Of a DNA stretch of 64,000 bases, positions 10,442 to 19,739 are shown one piece after another. A model generated the notes under the pieces. That model did no database searches. It worked only from the letters and a program-made list of their open reading frames with translations, and was not told where the DNA came from. The DNA is from VYFG01 sp965221795. Lineage in GTDB: Bacteria; Pseudomonadota; Gammaproteobacteria; Arenicellales; Poriferihabitantaceae. The stretch spans positions 62,001 through 126,000 of the forward strand of contig OZ244914.1 of assembly GCA_965221795.1 (NCBI GenBank). The letters are read 5' to 3'. The translations under genes were made by a program, and so were the position numbers. Position 1 is the stretch's first letter, and each line of letters starts with the position of its first letter.

Positions 10442-11095
10442 TCAAGGGTACAGTTGAATCAACCGCCATTCAGTATTATCAGGTCCGTCACGAGTATAGA
10501 CAAAGCGGTCATGCAACCGACTCGACCGTCCCTGCCAAAACTCTATCCGGTTCGGTACGACACAATACCCACCCCAAAAATCCGGCAAGGGGATTTTTTC
10601 ATCTCGGAAACGTTTTTCAATCCGGTGCACTCGCTCTTCCAGATGTTTTCGGCCCACCAACTCTTCACTTTGTCGGGACGCCCAGGCTCCGATCTGACTA
10701 CTGCGCGGGCGAGTCGCGAAATACTGGGCAGAGTTCTCCCGATTGACTTTGTGGACCGTCCCTTGAAACTCCACTTGCCGATGTAACGCCAACCAGGGAA
10801 AAAGGCAGCAGATTTTCGGGTTTTGCTCCAGTTCTTTTGCTTTTCGGCTATGGTAATTGGTGTAGAAATACAACCCGTTGTGATCGAATGACTTCATCAA
10901 TACCGTCCGTTGGCTGGGTTGGCCATCGGTGCCCATCGTTGCAATGACCATGCCATTGGCTTCGGACAGATCGGAATTCAGTGTTTGGTCAAACCAAATC
11001 GAAAATAGGTCGAATGGGTTTTCCGGCAAGGTTTCCAGCGAAATCCCAATATGAGAATACTCATTACGAAGTGTCAATAAATCTTTATTTTTCAT
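10442..11095 (-). CDS. pdxH: Pyridoxamine/pyridoxine 5'-phosphate oxidase
   Basis: 217 residues, the normal PdxH length. The FMN-binding core is present (QRTVLMKSFDHNGLYFYTNY and SRKAKELEQNP at about 60-90), as are the family C terminus EFWQGRSSRLHDR and WRLIQLYP. It oxidises pyridoxine or pyridoxamine 5'-phosphate to pyridoxal 5'-phosphate with FMN and O2, in the cytoplasm. It follows the methyltransferase gene by 15 bp, so the two are likely co-transcribed. It also indicates aerobic vitamin B6 metabolism. Confidence 0.96.
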   Translation of the reverse strand: MKNKDLLTLRNEYSHIGISLETLPENPFDLFSIWFDQTLNSDLSEANGMVIATMGTDGQPSQRTVLMKSFDHNGLYFYTNYHSRKAKELEQNPKICCLFPWLALHRQVEFQGTVHKVNRENSAQYFATRPRSSQIGAWASRQSEELVGRKHLEERVHRIEKRFRDEKIPLPDFWGGYCVVPNRIEFWQGRSSRLHDRFVYTRDGPDNTEWRLIQLYP

Positions 11096-11110
11096 AATAT
11101 TTTTTTGTAA

Positions 11111-11713
11111 TCAAGCGATCGCTGTCAACAAAAAAACGGGATACTCTCCGGAAGGTTTGCGAATGACATTGACACGCTGGGTAACGACACAACGAAAACC
11201 TGCCTGCCGAGCAGTTTCTGCCAGGACCGAGGGAGCAAATCCAAAATGAAACACGCCGGTATCCACCTCATGAAATGTTCCATCTTCACTTTCAAGGTCG
11301 GCCAATGCGAAAAACCCTCCCGGTTTCAGCAACCCATACAGGCGGGAAAACAACCCCAGGATTTCTTCAATATGATGCAGAGTCATGGAGGATATGATCC
11401 CATCAAAACAAAGAGGCAGGGGCTCTCGTGTCAGGTCCACTGCCTGGATTTCGATTTCACAGGGAAGCCGTTCCCTTTTTTGTTCTAGCTGGGCATTCAT
11501 AGACGGTGAGATATCCACCGCTGTGATATGGCCCACCAAAGGCGCGATTCGCTCCAGCAGTAAACCCGTACCGGACCCGAAATCGAGAATATGCATATCA
11601 GCATGCCATGTGAACCGGCGCCGTATTGCCCGGGCAATCTGACCGACATTGTTGGTCCGTTCTTCCGATTGGTCATACCCTTCGGCCTTGTCGCAGAAAA
11701 AATCGATGGTCAT
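11111..11713 (-). CDS. Class I SAM-dependent methyltransferase
   Basis: About 200 residues from the ATG beginning MTIDFF, which has GAGGAAAG upstream; a TTG nine codons earlier is the alternative. SAM-binding motif I is ILDFGSGTGLL (about residues 43-53), the acidic motif II follows in ITAVDISPSM, and LKPGGFFALADLE is the usual post-motif. The family contains UbiE-like and many small-molecule methyltransferases; the substrate cannot be assigned. It lies directly upstream of pdxH on the same strand. Confidence 0.8.
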   Translation of the reverse strand: MTIDFFCDKAEGYDQSEERTNNVGQIARAIRRRFTWHADMHILDFGSGTGLLLERIAPLVGHITAVDISPSMNAQLEQKRERLPCEIEIQAVDLTREPLPLCFDGIISSMTLHHIEEILGLFSRLYGLLKPGGFFALADLESEDGTFHEVDTGVFHFGFAPSVLAETARQAGFRCVVTQRVNVIRKPSGEYPVFLLTAIA

Positions 11714-11950
11714 AGGAAGGCTTTCCTCTTCAGTTAGCAAGGATTCTCACCACAGGCAGAACAGGATCTGTACTGGGTCTCCTCTGGAGGTCCGACCTTC
11801 GACTTTCCATCCAAGCCTCATGGTGGGATTCCGCGACTTCAGCTACGGTGGCTATGCACCGCCTACAGTCTGCACCCGTTTCTGATCTGGGATTTTGCCA
11901 CCATGGCTGGATACTGGCGGAACATTCCAATCGCTTTGCCCGGGAGTATG

Positions 11951-12427
11951 TCAAAACGGGATATCATCATCAAAATCATCATAGGCTCCCGGGGGTTGGT
12001 CATTGCCTTTCTTCGGCATATCGGAAAGTGGTGGAGATGGAGACCGCGATGGATATTCATCCGGACCCGAACTGTCTCCTCCACCGCCACGTGATCCCAG
12101 CATGAGCATTTCATTGGCAACGACTTCTGTGGTATAGCGGTCCTGCCCGCTCTGGTCCTGCCATTTCCGGGTTTGAAGACGACCTTCAATATAAACCTGA
12201 GAGCCCTTCTTGAGCCAGTTCTCCGCTACCTTGGCAAGCCCACGGAACATCACAATCCGATGCCATTCGGTATTTTCTCTGATTTCACCGGAATTTCGGT
12301 CCTTCCATGAATCGGTAGTTGCGACCGCCATCTGGGCGACGGGGTCACCACTCTGGGTATAACGGACCTCGGGGTCACGCCCAAGGTTCCCCACCAGAAT
12401 TACCTTGTTCACGCTTCTGTTGGCCAT
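11951..12427 (-). CDS. ssb: Single-stranded DNA-binding protein
   Basis: 158 residues. An N-terminal OB fold starts MANRSVNKVILVGNLGRDPEVRY, followed by TEWHRIVMFRGLAKVAENWLKKGSQVYIEGRL. A Gly/Pro/Ser-rich linker (about 112-148) leads to the acidic tip DDFDDDIPF, which binds partner repair proteins. It coats single-stranded DNA in replication, recombination and repair. Its start overlaps the 3' end of the MFS gene by about 50 bp, and uvrA is divergent beyond that. The ssb-MFS-uvrA neighbourhood is common in gammaproteobacteria. Confidence 0.97.
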   Translation of the reverse strand: MANRSVNKVILVGNLGRDPEVRYTQSGDPVAQMAVATTDSWKDRNSGEIRENTEWHRIVMFRGLAKVAENWLKKGSQVYIEGRLQTRKWQDQSGQDRYTTEVVANEMLMLGSRGGGGDSSGPDEYPSRSPSPPLSDMPKKGNDQPPGAYDDFDDDIPF

Positions 12428-13820
12428 TGAATATGCCGCCTCTGAAATTGGTTAAGTCTTGGTCCAGTTGTTGCAGTGCAACGACATCCAGTTCCCTGTC
12501 GTCGACTTTGAGGTACGCCAGTGCCTCCTCCGGCACGACGATCACTTCCTGCACGCCACGAATTGATCGTATTCTATCAACCAGCGACGCAACATGCGAG
12601 TCATCTGAAGCATCATCAATGCGAATTACCCGCGAAGACGACAATGGAAATGCCGGAGAAATCAGTGCTGCCAGCAGCCAGATGAATACCAGGAAAGCAC
12701 ACAGGAGATACACCGCAGCACAGCCGAATTGCCCGGTTATCCAGCCGCCCAATATCCCGCCGACAAAGACCCCCATAAACTGCCATGTATTGAAAAGACC
12801 GATTGCGGTACCCTTGTCAACTGCTGGTGCGATTCGGGATACCAAAGACGGTAGCATAGCTTCCAAGGCATTGAAGCCGATAAAGAAAATACACATGCAG
12901 ACCGGTAGCCACAGAAACCGGGTCGTCTCCCCCATTGCGACCAGTACCAAGCCGGCGAATCCGGCCAGCAAGATCCCTATCGCCAAGCGAAACATCAACA
13001 TCACCGTCTTGGCGTTCCCTCCCCGGGAAACCAGAGGCACCATGCCGACGACCGAAACCAACAGTACCGGAAGGTAAACTTTCCAATGATCATGCAGGAC
13101 CATGCCTCCCATGCGATTCAAAGCGGCGGGCAGTACCACAAATAGCGCCGTCAATGTCAAATGGAGAATGAAAGCCCCCCCATTCAGGCGTAACAGTTGC
13201 CGATCCCGCCATACCGAAATGATCCGATCCATCGTGGGCGCAACATCGTGATGGTGCCGAGTACGGACGGGGGTGGGCACCCAGCCATGCAGCATCCATA
13301 ACGCGATACCGCCGAGGCTGGCAGTAAACCAGAACAACCCGGTTACTCCAATGTAGCGGGAAAGAAGGGGGGCCAAAACCATGGAAAGAAGAAACATGGC
13401 CCCAATGCTGACCCCAATAAGTGCCATGACCTTGGTTCGTTGTTCTTCGCGACTGAGATCGGCTGCAAGGGCCAGCACCGCTGATGACACTGCACCGGCA
13501 CCCTGTATCGCACGTCCCACAATCAACCAAAGGAGCGTGTCAGACAGCGCCGCAATCACACTGCCCAGGATAAAGATGATCAGACCGACCGTAATCACTC
13601 CTTTGCGCCCATATCGATCAGAACAGATCCCGAAACCCAACTGAAACAGGGCTTGGGTGAGCCCATACACCCCCACGGCAAGACCTACCAGCAACGGAGT
13701 ACTTCCGGGCAGGCTCGTGGCATAGAGAGCCAACACCGGCAAGAGCAAGAACAGTCCCAGCATGCGGGCGGCAATGACTCCTGCCAGCGCTAAAACATGG
13801 CGACGCTCGGCTGCATTCAT
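12375..13820 (-). CDS. YajR-like MFS transporter with C-terminal ferredoxin-like domain
   Basis: About 481 residues from ATG (MNAAERRHV); a TTG 17 codons upstream is possible but would place a charged leader before the first helix. Twelve hydrophobic segments and the MFS signature GFGICSDRYGRKGV between helices 2 and 3 are visible. After helix 12 (about residue 385) a soluble C-terminal domain of about 90 residues, with DSHVASLVDRIRSIRGVQEVIV, resembles the YAM domain of YajR. It is an inner-membrane proton-coupled carrier, probably an exporter, with unknown substrate. It is divergent from uvrA and overlaps ssb. Confidence 0.88.
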   Translation of the reverse strand: MNAAERRHVLALAGVIAARMLGLFLLLPVLALYATSLPGSTPLLVGLAVGVYGLTQALFQLGFGICSDRYGRKGVITVGLIIFILGSVIAALSDTLLWLIVGRAIQGAGAVSSAVLALAADLSREEQRTKVMALIGVSIGAMFLLSMVLAPLLSRYIGVTGLFWFTASLGGIALWMLHGWVPTPVRTRHHHDVAPTMDRIISVWRDRQLLRLNGGAFILHLTLTALFVVLPAALNRMGGMVLHDHWKVYLPVLLVSVVGMVPLVSRGGNAKTVMLMFRLAIGILLAGFAGLVLVAMGETTRFLWLPVCMCIFFIGFNALEAMLPSLVSRIAPAVDKGTAIGLFNTWQFMGVFVGGILGGWITGQFGCAAVYLLCAFLVFIWLLAALISPAFPLSSSRVIRIDDASDDSHVASLVDRIRSIRGVQEVIVVPEEALAYLKVDDRELDVVALQQLDQDLTNFRGGIFNGQQKREQGNSGGEPWA

Positions 13821-13855
13821 CGGGTCGGCACCAAGTGGTCTTTCACGCAATTTTC

Positions 13856-13885
13856 TTGGCCCGCATCTCAAAATCCGCGTATAGT
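13856..13885 (+). promoter_or_regulatory. Candidate uvrA promoter
   Basis: TTGGCC and TATAGT are separated by 18 bp, with the -10 box 33 bp before the uvrA ATG, inside the uvrA/MFS divergent gap. The -10 matches five of six consensus positions and the -35 four of six. No CTGT-N8-ACAG LexA box is seen in the gap. Confidence 0.4.
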
Positions 13886-13918
13886 ATCAGGTTTGTCTCA
13901 TTCATCTGGTAGCTTTAC

Positions 13919-16792
13919 ATGCCCCGAGAAAACATCTGCATTCGTGGCGCACGGACACACAATCTGAAGGCCATAGATCTTGATCTTCCACGAGACCAAC
14001 TCATTGTCATTACGGGCCTTTCCGGCTCGGGAAAGTCTTCGCTGGCCTTCGATACCATTTATGCGGAAGGACAGAGGCGTTATGTCGAATCCCTTTCCAC
14101 TTATGCCCGACAATTTCTATCCATGATGGGGAAGCCCGAAGTGGACTCGATTGAGGGGCTCTCCCCAGCAATCTGCATTGAACAGAAATCTTCTTCCCAC
14201 AACCCTCGTTCGACGGTCGGCACGGTCACAGAAATCTATGATTACCTGCGACTCCTATACGCCCGTATCGGTGTTCCGCGCTGCCCAGAACATGGTACCA
14301 CGCTGGAAGCACAAACGATCAGTCAAATGGTTGATCAGGTTCTGGCACTGGGTGAGGGAACCCGGTTGATGTTGTTGGCCCCAGTGGTCAGTGATCGCAA
14401 GGGGGAATTTCAGAAATTGCTCGAAGGCCTGTACTTGCAGGGCTATATCCGTGCACTGATCAACGGCGAGGCCGTGGAACTGGACACGCCTCCCAAACTG
14501 GACAAGAAATTCAAGCATACCATTGAGGTGGTCGTCGATCGGGTGGTGGTCATGGAGGAAAGGAAACAACGTCTGGCAGAGTCTTTTGAGACCGCCGTGG
14601 GACTCTCGGACGGACTGGCCCGGGTTGCGATACTGGATGAGGATCGATCCATTACCGACTCCCTTGTGTTCTCCAGCAAGTTTGCTTGCCCACACTGTGG
14701 GTACAGCCTGACCGAACTCGAACCCCGACTGTTTTCCTTCAACAATCCGGCCGGAGCCTGTCGGGAGTGCGATGGTCTTGGGGTAATGCACTATTTCGAT
14801 CCAGACCGCATCGTAGTCGATCCTGACCTCTCCTTGTCCGCCGGTGCGATCCGTGGCTGGGATCAACGCAGTGTCTACTTTTTTACCCAGCTTTCCTGCC
14901 TGGCGAAACACTATGGATTCAGCGTGAATCAACCTTTTGGCTCCCTGACTGAAGAGCAAAAGAACCGGGTGCTCTACGGCAGTGGCACGGAAGTCATCGA
15001 ATTTACTTATTACCGGCATGGTACAAGCTTTGCAAAGCAACATACCTTCGAGGGCGTCATCCACAATTATGCCCGGCGCTACCGGGAAACCGAATCGAGT
15101 ACAGCCAGAGAGGAGCTGGCTCGAAATATGAGCACTCGTACCTGTACCGAATGCGGTGGCAGTCGGCTGCGAACAGGAGCCCGGAATGTCTATGTCGGGA
15201 ACCATGCCATTCACGATGTTACCACGATGACCGTGAACGAGACCCTCAACTTCTTTACACATCTGACACTTGAAGGCTGGCGGGCCGAAATTGCCGACAA
15301 GATTGTGCAGGAAATCAGGTCCCGGCTACGGTTCCTTGTCGATGTAGGGCTCAACTACCTCACCCTGTCGCGAGCCGCCGAAACCCTATCGGGCGGGGAA
15401 GCCCAGCGGATTCGCCTCGCTTCACAAATCGGTTCCGGCCTCGTCGGTGTGATGTATGTACTGGATGAACCCTCAATCGGCTTGCATCAACGTGACAACC
15501 AACGATTGCTGAAGACCCTGTTTCACTTGCGTGATCTCGGCAATACCGTGATCATGGTGGAACACGATGAGGAGGCGATTCTCAATGCAGATTATGTGGT
15601 GGACCTGGGACCGGGTGCCGGCAAACATGGCGGTACCATCGTAGCCGAGGGGCACCCGGACAAACTGATCCGTGACCCGTTTTCGATCACGGCGAAATTT
15701 CTCAGTGGTCGAGAGGCGATCCCCATACCCAAAGCACGCACCCCTCGGAATACCGAACGGATTCTGTCCCTGACGGGAGCCAGTGGAAACAATCTCCAGC
15801 AGGTGAATGTGGAGATTCCGATCGGGCTCCTGACCTGCGTAACTGGGGTTTCGGGTTCCGGAAAGTCTACCCTGATCAATGGCACGGTCTATCCGGCCAT
15901 TGCACACCAGCTTCGGCTGCAACGTGCCAGTCCAATGCCTTATGCAGACATTGATGGGCTGTCACATTTTGACAAGATCATCCTGATTGACCAAAGTCCC
16001 ATCGGTCGGACGCCACGCTCTAATCCGGCAACCTATACCGGACTGTTCTCCCATATCCGCGAGATATTTGCTAATACTCAGGAAGCGAGGACCCGAGGAT
16101 ATGCTCCAGGGCGATTTTCCTTCAATGTCAAGGGTGGGCGATGTGAGGCCTGCCAAGGGGATGGATTGATCCGGGTGGAAATGCATTTTCTGCCGGATAT
16201 CTACGTCGCTTGTGATGTTTGCCAGGGCAAACGGTATAACCGGGAAACACTGGATATACAGTTCAAGAGACAAAATATCAATGATGTATTACAGATGACC
16301 GTGGAAGAAGCGAGCGACTTCTTTTCGGAAATTCCCAGAATCAAAAGGAAACTGGATACGCTGCTGAATGTCGGGTTGGGTTACATTACACTCGGACAGA
16401 GTGCCACTACCCTATCGGGAGGAGAGGCCCAGCGCATCAAGCTATCGCGGGAACTGTCAAAGCGCGATACCGGGCGTACACTCTACGTGCTGGATGAACC
16501 GACAACCGGATTGCATTTCCATGACATCCGTCAACTGCTGGGAGTACTGCATCATCTCCGCGATCTGGGAAACACTATTGTGATCATTGAACACAATCTG
16601 GATGTTATCAAGACGGCCGACTGGATTATCGATCTCGGGCCGGAAGGAGGGGCCGGTGGCGGACTGGTCGTGGCATCCGGAACTCCCGAAGAGGTCGCCA
16701 AGCAAGAGGAATCCCATACTGGCCGATACCTGCAACCGATTCTGGAACGTCAACTTCCGATCAATACCCCCCTCATCCGGTCCTGTGGATAA
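13919..16792 (+). CDS. uvrA: UvrABC excinuclease subunit A
   Basis: 957 residues. There are two ABC ATPase modules: Walker A GLSGSGKSSLAF near 33-44 and GVSGSGKSTL near 640, with signature motifs LSGGEAQRIRLA and LSGGEAQRIKLS. Zinc fingers are visible at CPHC...CREC and CEAC...CDVC. The dimer finds bulky DNA damage and hands it to UvrB in nucleotide excision repair. The full-length gene starts at the ATG 33 bp after a candidate -10 box. Nothing unusual was seen. Confidence 0.98.
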   Translation: MPRENICIRGARTHNLKAIDLDLPRDQLIVITGLSGSGKSSLAFDTIYAEGQRRYVESLSTYARQFLSMMGKPEVDSIEGLSPAICIEQKSSSHNPRSTVGTVTEIYDYLRLLYARIGVPRCPEHGTTLEAQTISQMVDQVLALGEGTRLMLLAPVVSDRKGEFQKLLEGLYLQGYIRALINGEAVELDTPPKLDKKFKHTIEVVVDRVVVMEERKQRLAESFETAVGLSDGLARVAILDEDRSITDSLVFSSKFACPHCGYSLTELEPRLFSFNNPAGACRECDGLGVMHYFDPDRIVVDPDLSLSAGAIRGWDQRSVYFFTQLSCLAKHYGFSVNQPFGSLTEEQKNRVLYGSGTEVIEFTYYRHGTSFAKQHTFEGVIHNYARRYRETESSTAREELARNMSTRTCTECGGSRLRTGARNVYVGNHAIHDVTTMTVNETLNFFTHLTLEGWRAEIADKIVQEIRSRLRFLVDVGLNYLTLSRAAETLSGGEAQRIRLASQIGSGLVGVMYVLDEPSIGLHQRDNQRLLKTLFHLRDLGNTVIMVEHDEEAILNADYVVDLGPGAGKHGGTIVAEGHPDKLIRDPFSITAKFLSGREAIPIPKARTPRNTERILSLTGASGNNLQQVNVEIPIGLLTCVTGVSGSGKSTLINGTVYPAIAHQLRLQRASPMPYADIDGLSHFDKIILIDQSPIGRTPRSNPATYTGLFSHIREIFANTQEARTRGYAPGRFSFNVKGGRCEACQGDGLIRVEMHFLPDIYVACDVCQGKRYNRETLDIQFKRQNINDVLQMTVEEASDFFSEIPRIKRKLDTLLNVGLGYITLGQSATTLSGGEAQRIKLSRELSKRDTGRTLYVLDEPTTGLHFHDIRQLLGVLHHLRDLGNTIVIIEHNLDVIKTADWIIDLGPEGGAGGGLVVASGTPEEVAKQEESHTGRYLQPILERQLPINTPLIRSCG

Positions 16793-16878
16793 CCGCAGGC
16801 CGATCCCTGTTGTCCGAGGGTAACCGAAGCCCGGGCATCGGCTCAGGGAATAATCGACCTACCCCGCACCAACCGCCG

Positions 16879-16899
16879 GACCGTCCTGTCAGGGCGGTC
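16879..16899. terminator. Hairpin between convergent uvrA and fdsA
   Basis: GACCGTCCT and AGGGCGGTC form a 9-bp stem (one G-U pair) around a 3-nt loop in the 200-bp gap between convergent genes. The following GATTTCC is only weakly T-rich, so intrinsic termination is plausible but not certain. Confidence 0.4.
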
Positions 16900-16991
16900 G
16901 ATTTCCCGCAACCGGGATGGCCGAAGCGCCCCTTCCGTCCCTTGGCTCCATGGCCGTCAAGGCACTGTCGATCCGCGAAACGATCCGATTT

Positions 16992-19739
16992 TCAGACTAC
17001 CGCTTCCACACGAGCGGCGCAATATTTGAATTCCGGAATCTTGCCGAAGGGATCCAGTGCCGGATTGGTCAGGGTATTGGCGGCTGCTTCGGCATAACAA
17101 AACGGCACAAACACCATATCCTCGGGAATGGCCGCATCCGCCCTTGCCTTGAGTTCGATCACTCCCCGTCGTGTCGAGATACGCACTTTGTGCCCTCTCG
17201 CGATCGACATCCGTTCAAGTAATGCGGGCGACAGGACCGCTACCGCTTCGGGTTCGATTTGATCCAGCACCTTTGATCGCCTGGTCATGGCACCGGTATG
17301 CCAGTGTTCCAGTTGACGCCCGGTCGAAAGCACCATGGGAAACTCCGCGTCCGGTTGTTCATCGGGTGGAATCAGGTTGGCTGGCACCAGTCTGCCACGT
17401 CCATTGATAGTAGGAAATCCGTCCTCAAAGACAATCGCATGACCGGGTTGATCCGGCGAATCACAGGGATAGGTCACGGCGCTTTCCCGCTCAAGACGGG
17501 CCCAGGAAATGTGGTTCAGTGAAGGCATGACCCGGGTCATTTCGGTGAAGACATCGGATGGATGCTGATAATCCCAATCCAACCCCATACGATGGGCGAT
17601 TTCCTGAATCAACCACCAGTCCTGGCGGGCATCTCCGGGCAGGTCAAGGGCTTTCCTGCCCAGCTGGACCTGACGGTTTGTATTGGTGACTGTTCCATCC
17701 TTTTCTGGCCAAGCCGATGCCGGCAGAATTACATCCGCATAGAACGCAGTCTCGGTGAGGAAAAGATCCTGAACCACCAGATGATCCAGTTTAGCCAGAG
17801 CCTCTCGAGCATGTTGTACATCGGGGTCGGACATCGCCGGATTCTCGCCCATAATGTACATGCCCGAGATATCGCCCGCATGGATGGCATCCATGACTTC
17901 CACTACAGTCAAGCCTCGATTGGGGTCCAACGAGGTACCCCAGGCATCCTCAAATCGCGACCTCAGGTCGGGAACATCGACCGGGTTGTAGTCTGGCAGC
18001 ATCATTGGGATCAACCCCACATCCGATGCTCCCTGGACATTGTTTTGTCCCCGCAAGGGATGCAATCCAGTACCGGGGCGACCGATTTGTCCCGTGACCA
18101 GTGACAACGCAATGAGGCAACGCGCATTATCCGTACCATGGACATGTTGGGATACCCCCATCCCCCAAAAGATGATGGCTGCCTTGGCGGTAGCATACTT
18201 GCGGGCCACGGTGCGCAATGTGTCGGGGTCAATTCCGCAAATCGGTGCCATCGCCTCTGGAGTGAAAGGTTGGATGTGCTTTTTCAGATTTTCATATCCT
18301 TCCGTATGGCGTTCCACATATTCCTTGTTTTCCAAGCCTTCGTTCAGGATGACATTCAGCATCGCATTCAGCATGGAGACATCGGTTCCAGGCGTAAATT
18401 GCAACATATGGGACGCATGGCGCTTGAGTGCGCTGCCGCGGGGGTCGATCACAATCAGGTCGCCACGCTTGGCTGCTTGTTTGAAGAAAGTGGCAGCAAC
18501 CGGGTGGTTTTCGACCGGATTGGCCCCAATGATCACGATGCAATCACTGTCTTCGACTGCATTAAACGGAGCAGAAACGGCACCGGAACCGACCCCCTCC
18601 AACAAAGCCGCCACCGATGAAGCGTGACATAGCCGGGTACAGTGATCGACATTGTTGGTCCGAAATCCCGTGCGAACCAGTTTCTGGAACAGGTAGGCTT
18701 CTTCATTGGACCCCTTGGCCGACCCGAATCCGGCCAATGCCTCTCCCCCTTTCATATCCCGGATAGAACGCAGTCCTTCACCAGCCCGGTCCAGTGCCTC
18801 CGACCAGGTCGCTTCCCGAAAATGCGTCCATGGATTGGCTGGATCCAGATCCAGATCGCCCTTCTTTTCGACTCCATCCTTGCGGATAAGTGGTTTTACC
18901 AGGCGATGGGGATGCTGGACATAATCGAAACCGAACCGTCCCTTTACGCACAACCGATTGGCATTGGCTGGACCCTCCCGTCCATCCACCGCCACAATTT
19001 CGTTGTCCTTGACCCGATAGGTCAGTTGACATCCCACTCCACAATATGGGCAAACACTGTGTACTTCTTCCAGGTCGATCCCCGGGTCCTCTCTGATTGC
19101 ATTGACCAGCGTCGATTCCATCAAGGCACCGGTGGGACAGGCCTGGACACATTCTCCACAACCGACACAGGTGCTTACTCCCATGGGGTCGTCCTGATCA
19201 AAAACAATTTTGGCCCGAGCTCCCCGATAAGCCATGCCAATCACATCATTCACTTGCACCTCACGACAAGCCCGAACACACAAGTTGCACTGGATGCAAG
19301 CATCCAGTGCAACTTGCATGGCAGGATGGCTGGTATCGATAACCGGGGCCGGGCGGGATTCTAGCCGACTTTCGCGGACTTCCAGCCGATCTGCCCAGTG
19401 CCAGAAATGACTGTTTCGATCATGGGCCTTTCCCCGGGGTGGCTGGTCCGCCACCAACATTTCCACCACCATCTGTTGCGCCTGTTTCGCCCGGTGGCTA
19501 TCGGTCGTGACCTTCATTCCAGCGGTCGGCATCCGGAGACAAGAGGCCGCAAGTACCCGCTCCCCTTCAATTTCGACCATACAGGCACGGCAGTTCCCAT
19601 CTGGACGATAGGACGGCTTAGGAGCGTAGCACAAATGAGGAATGTCCACACCGCATACCTTGGCGATCTGCCAAATAGTCTTTCCGGGCTCTGCTTCGAT
19701 TTCTTGATTGTTGATAAAGAATGTAATTTTTTCAGTCAT
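16992..19739 (-). CDS. fdsA: NAD-dependent formate dehydrogenase, catalytic (alpha) subunit
   Basis: 915 residues of the FdsA/FDH1A type. An N-terminal 2Fe-2S ferredoxin domain has Cys 37, 50, 53 and 67. Two 4Fe-4S motifs follow (CIQCNLCVRAC and CVGCGECVQACP). The CPYCGVGC cluster then opens the bis-MGD molybdopterin domain. The metal-binding residue is cysteine in TRLCHASS, not selenocysteine. A C-terminal molydopterin-binding domain (STGRQLEHWHTG onward) completes it. It oxidises formate to CO2 and passes electrons through FdsB to NAD+. It abuts fdsB with no gap. The metal (Mo or W) cannot be read from sequence. No fdhD/fdsC-type sulfurase is in the window. Confidence 0.95.
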   Translation of the reverse strand: MTEKITFFINNQEIEAEPGKTIWQIAKVCGVDIPHLCYAPKPSYRPDGNCRACMVEIEGERVLAASCLRMPTAGMKVTTDSHRAKQAQQMVVEMLVADQPPRGKAHDRNSHFWHWADRLEVRESRLESRPAPVIDTSHPAMQVALDACIQCNLCVRACREVQVNDVIGMAYRGARAKIVFDQDDPMGVSTCVGCGECVQACPTGALMESTLVNAIREDPGIDLEEVHSVCPYCGVGCQLTYRVKDNEIVAVDGREGPANANRLCVKGRFGFDYVQHPHRLVKPLIRKDGVEKKGDLDLDPANPWTHFREATWSEALDRAGEGLRSIRDMKGGEALAGFGSAKGSNEEAYLFQKLVRTGFRTNNVDHCTRLCHASSVAALLEGVGSGAVSAPFNAVEDSDCIVIIGANPVENHPVAATFFKQAAKRGDLIVIDPRGSALKRHASHMLQFTPGTDVSMLNAMLNVILNEGLENKEYVERHTEGYENLKKHIQPFTPEAMAPICGIDPDTLRTVARKYATAKAAIIFWGMGVSQHVHGTDNARCLIALSLVTGQIGRPGTGLHPLRGQNNVQGASDVGLIPMMLPDYNPVDVPDLRSRFEDAWGTSLDPNRGLTVVEVMDAIHAGDISGMYIMGENPAMSDPDVQHAREALAKLDHLVVQDLFLTETAFYADVILPASAWPEKDGTVTNTNRQVQLGRKALDLPGDARQDWWLIQEIAHRMGLDWDYQHPSDVFTEMTRVMPSLNHISWARLERESAVTYPCDSPDQPGHAIVFEDGFPTINGRGRLVPANLIPPDEQPDAEFPMVLSTGRQLEHWHTGAMTRRSKVLDQIEPEAVAVLSPALLERMSIARGHKVRISTRRGVIELKARADAAIPEDMVFVPFCYAEAAANTLTNPALDPFGKIPEFKYCAARVEAVV

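Noticed and set aside
13821..13918. SOS (LexA) box before uvrA
   Set aside because: No CTGT-N8-ACAG motif in the divergent gap; SOS control is not supported here.
14255..15262. 335-codon open frame antisense to uvrA
   Set aside because: It mirrors the uvrA coding frame, has no family motifs and no ribosome site; a codon-bias shadow.
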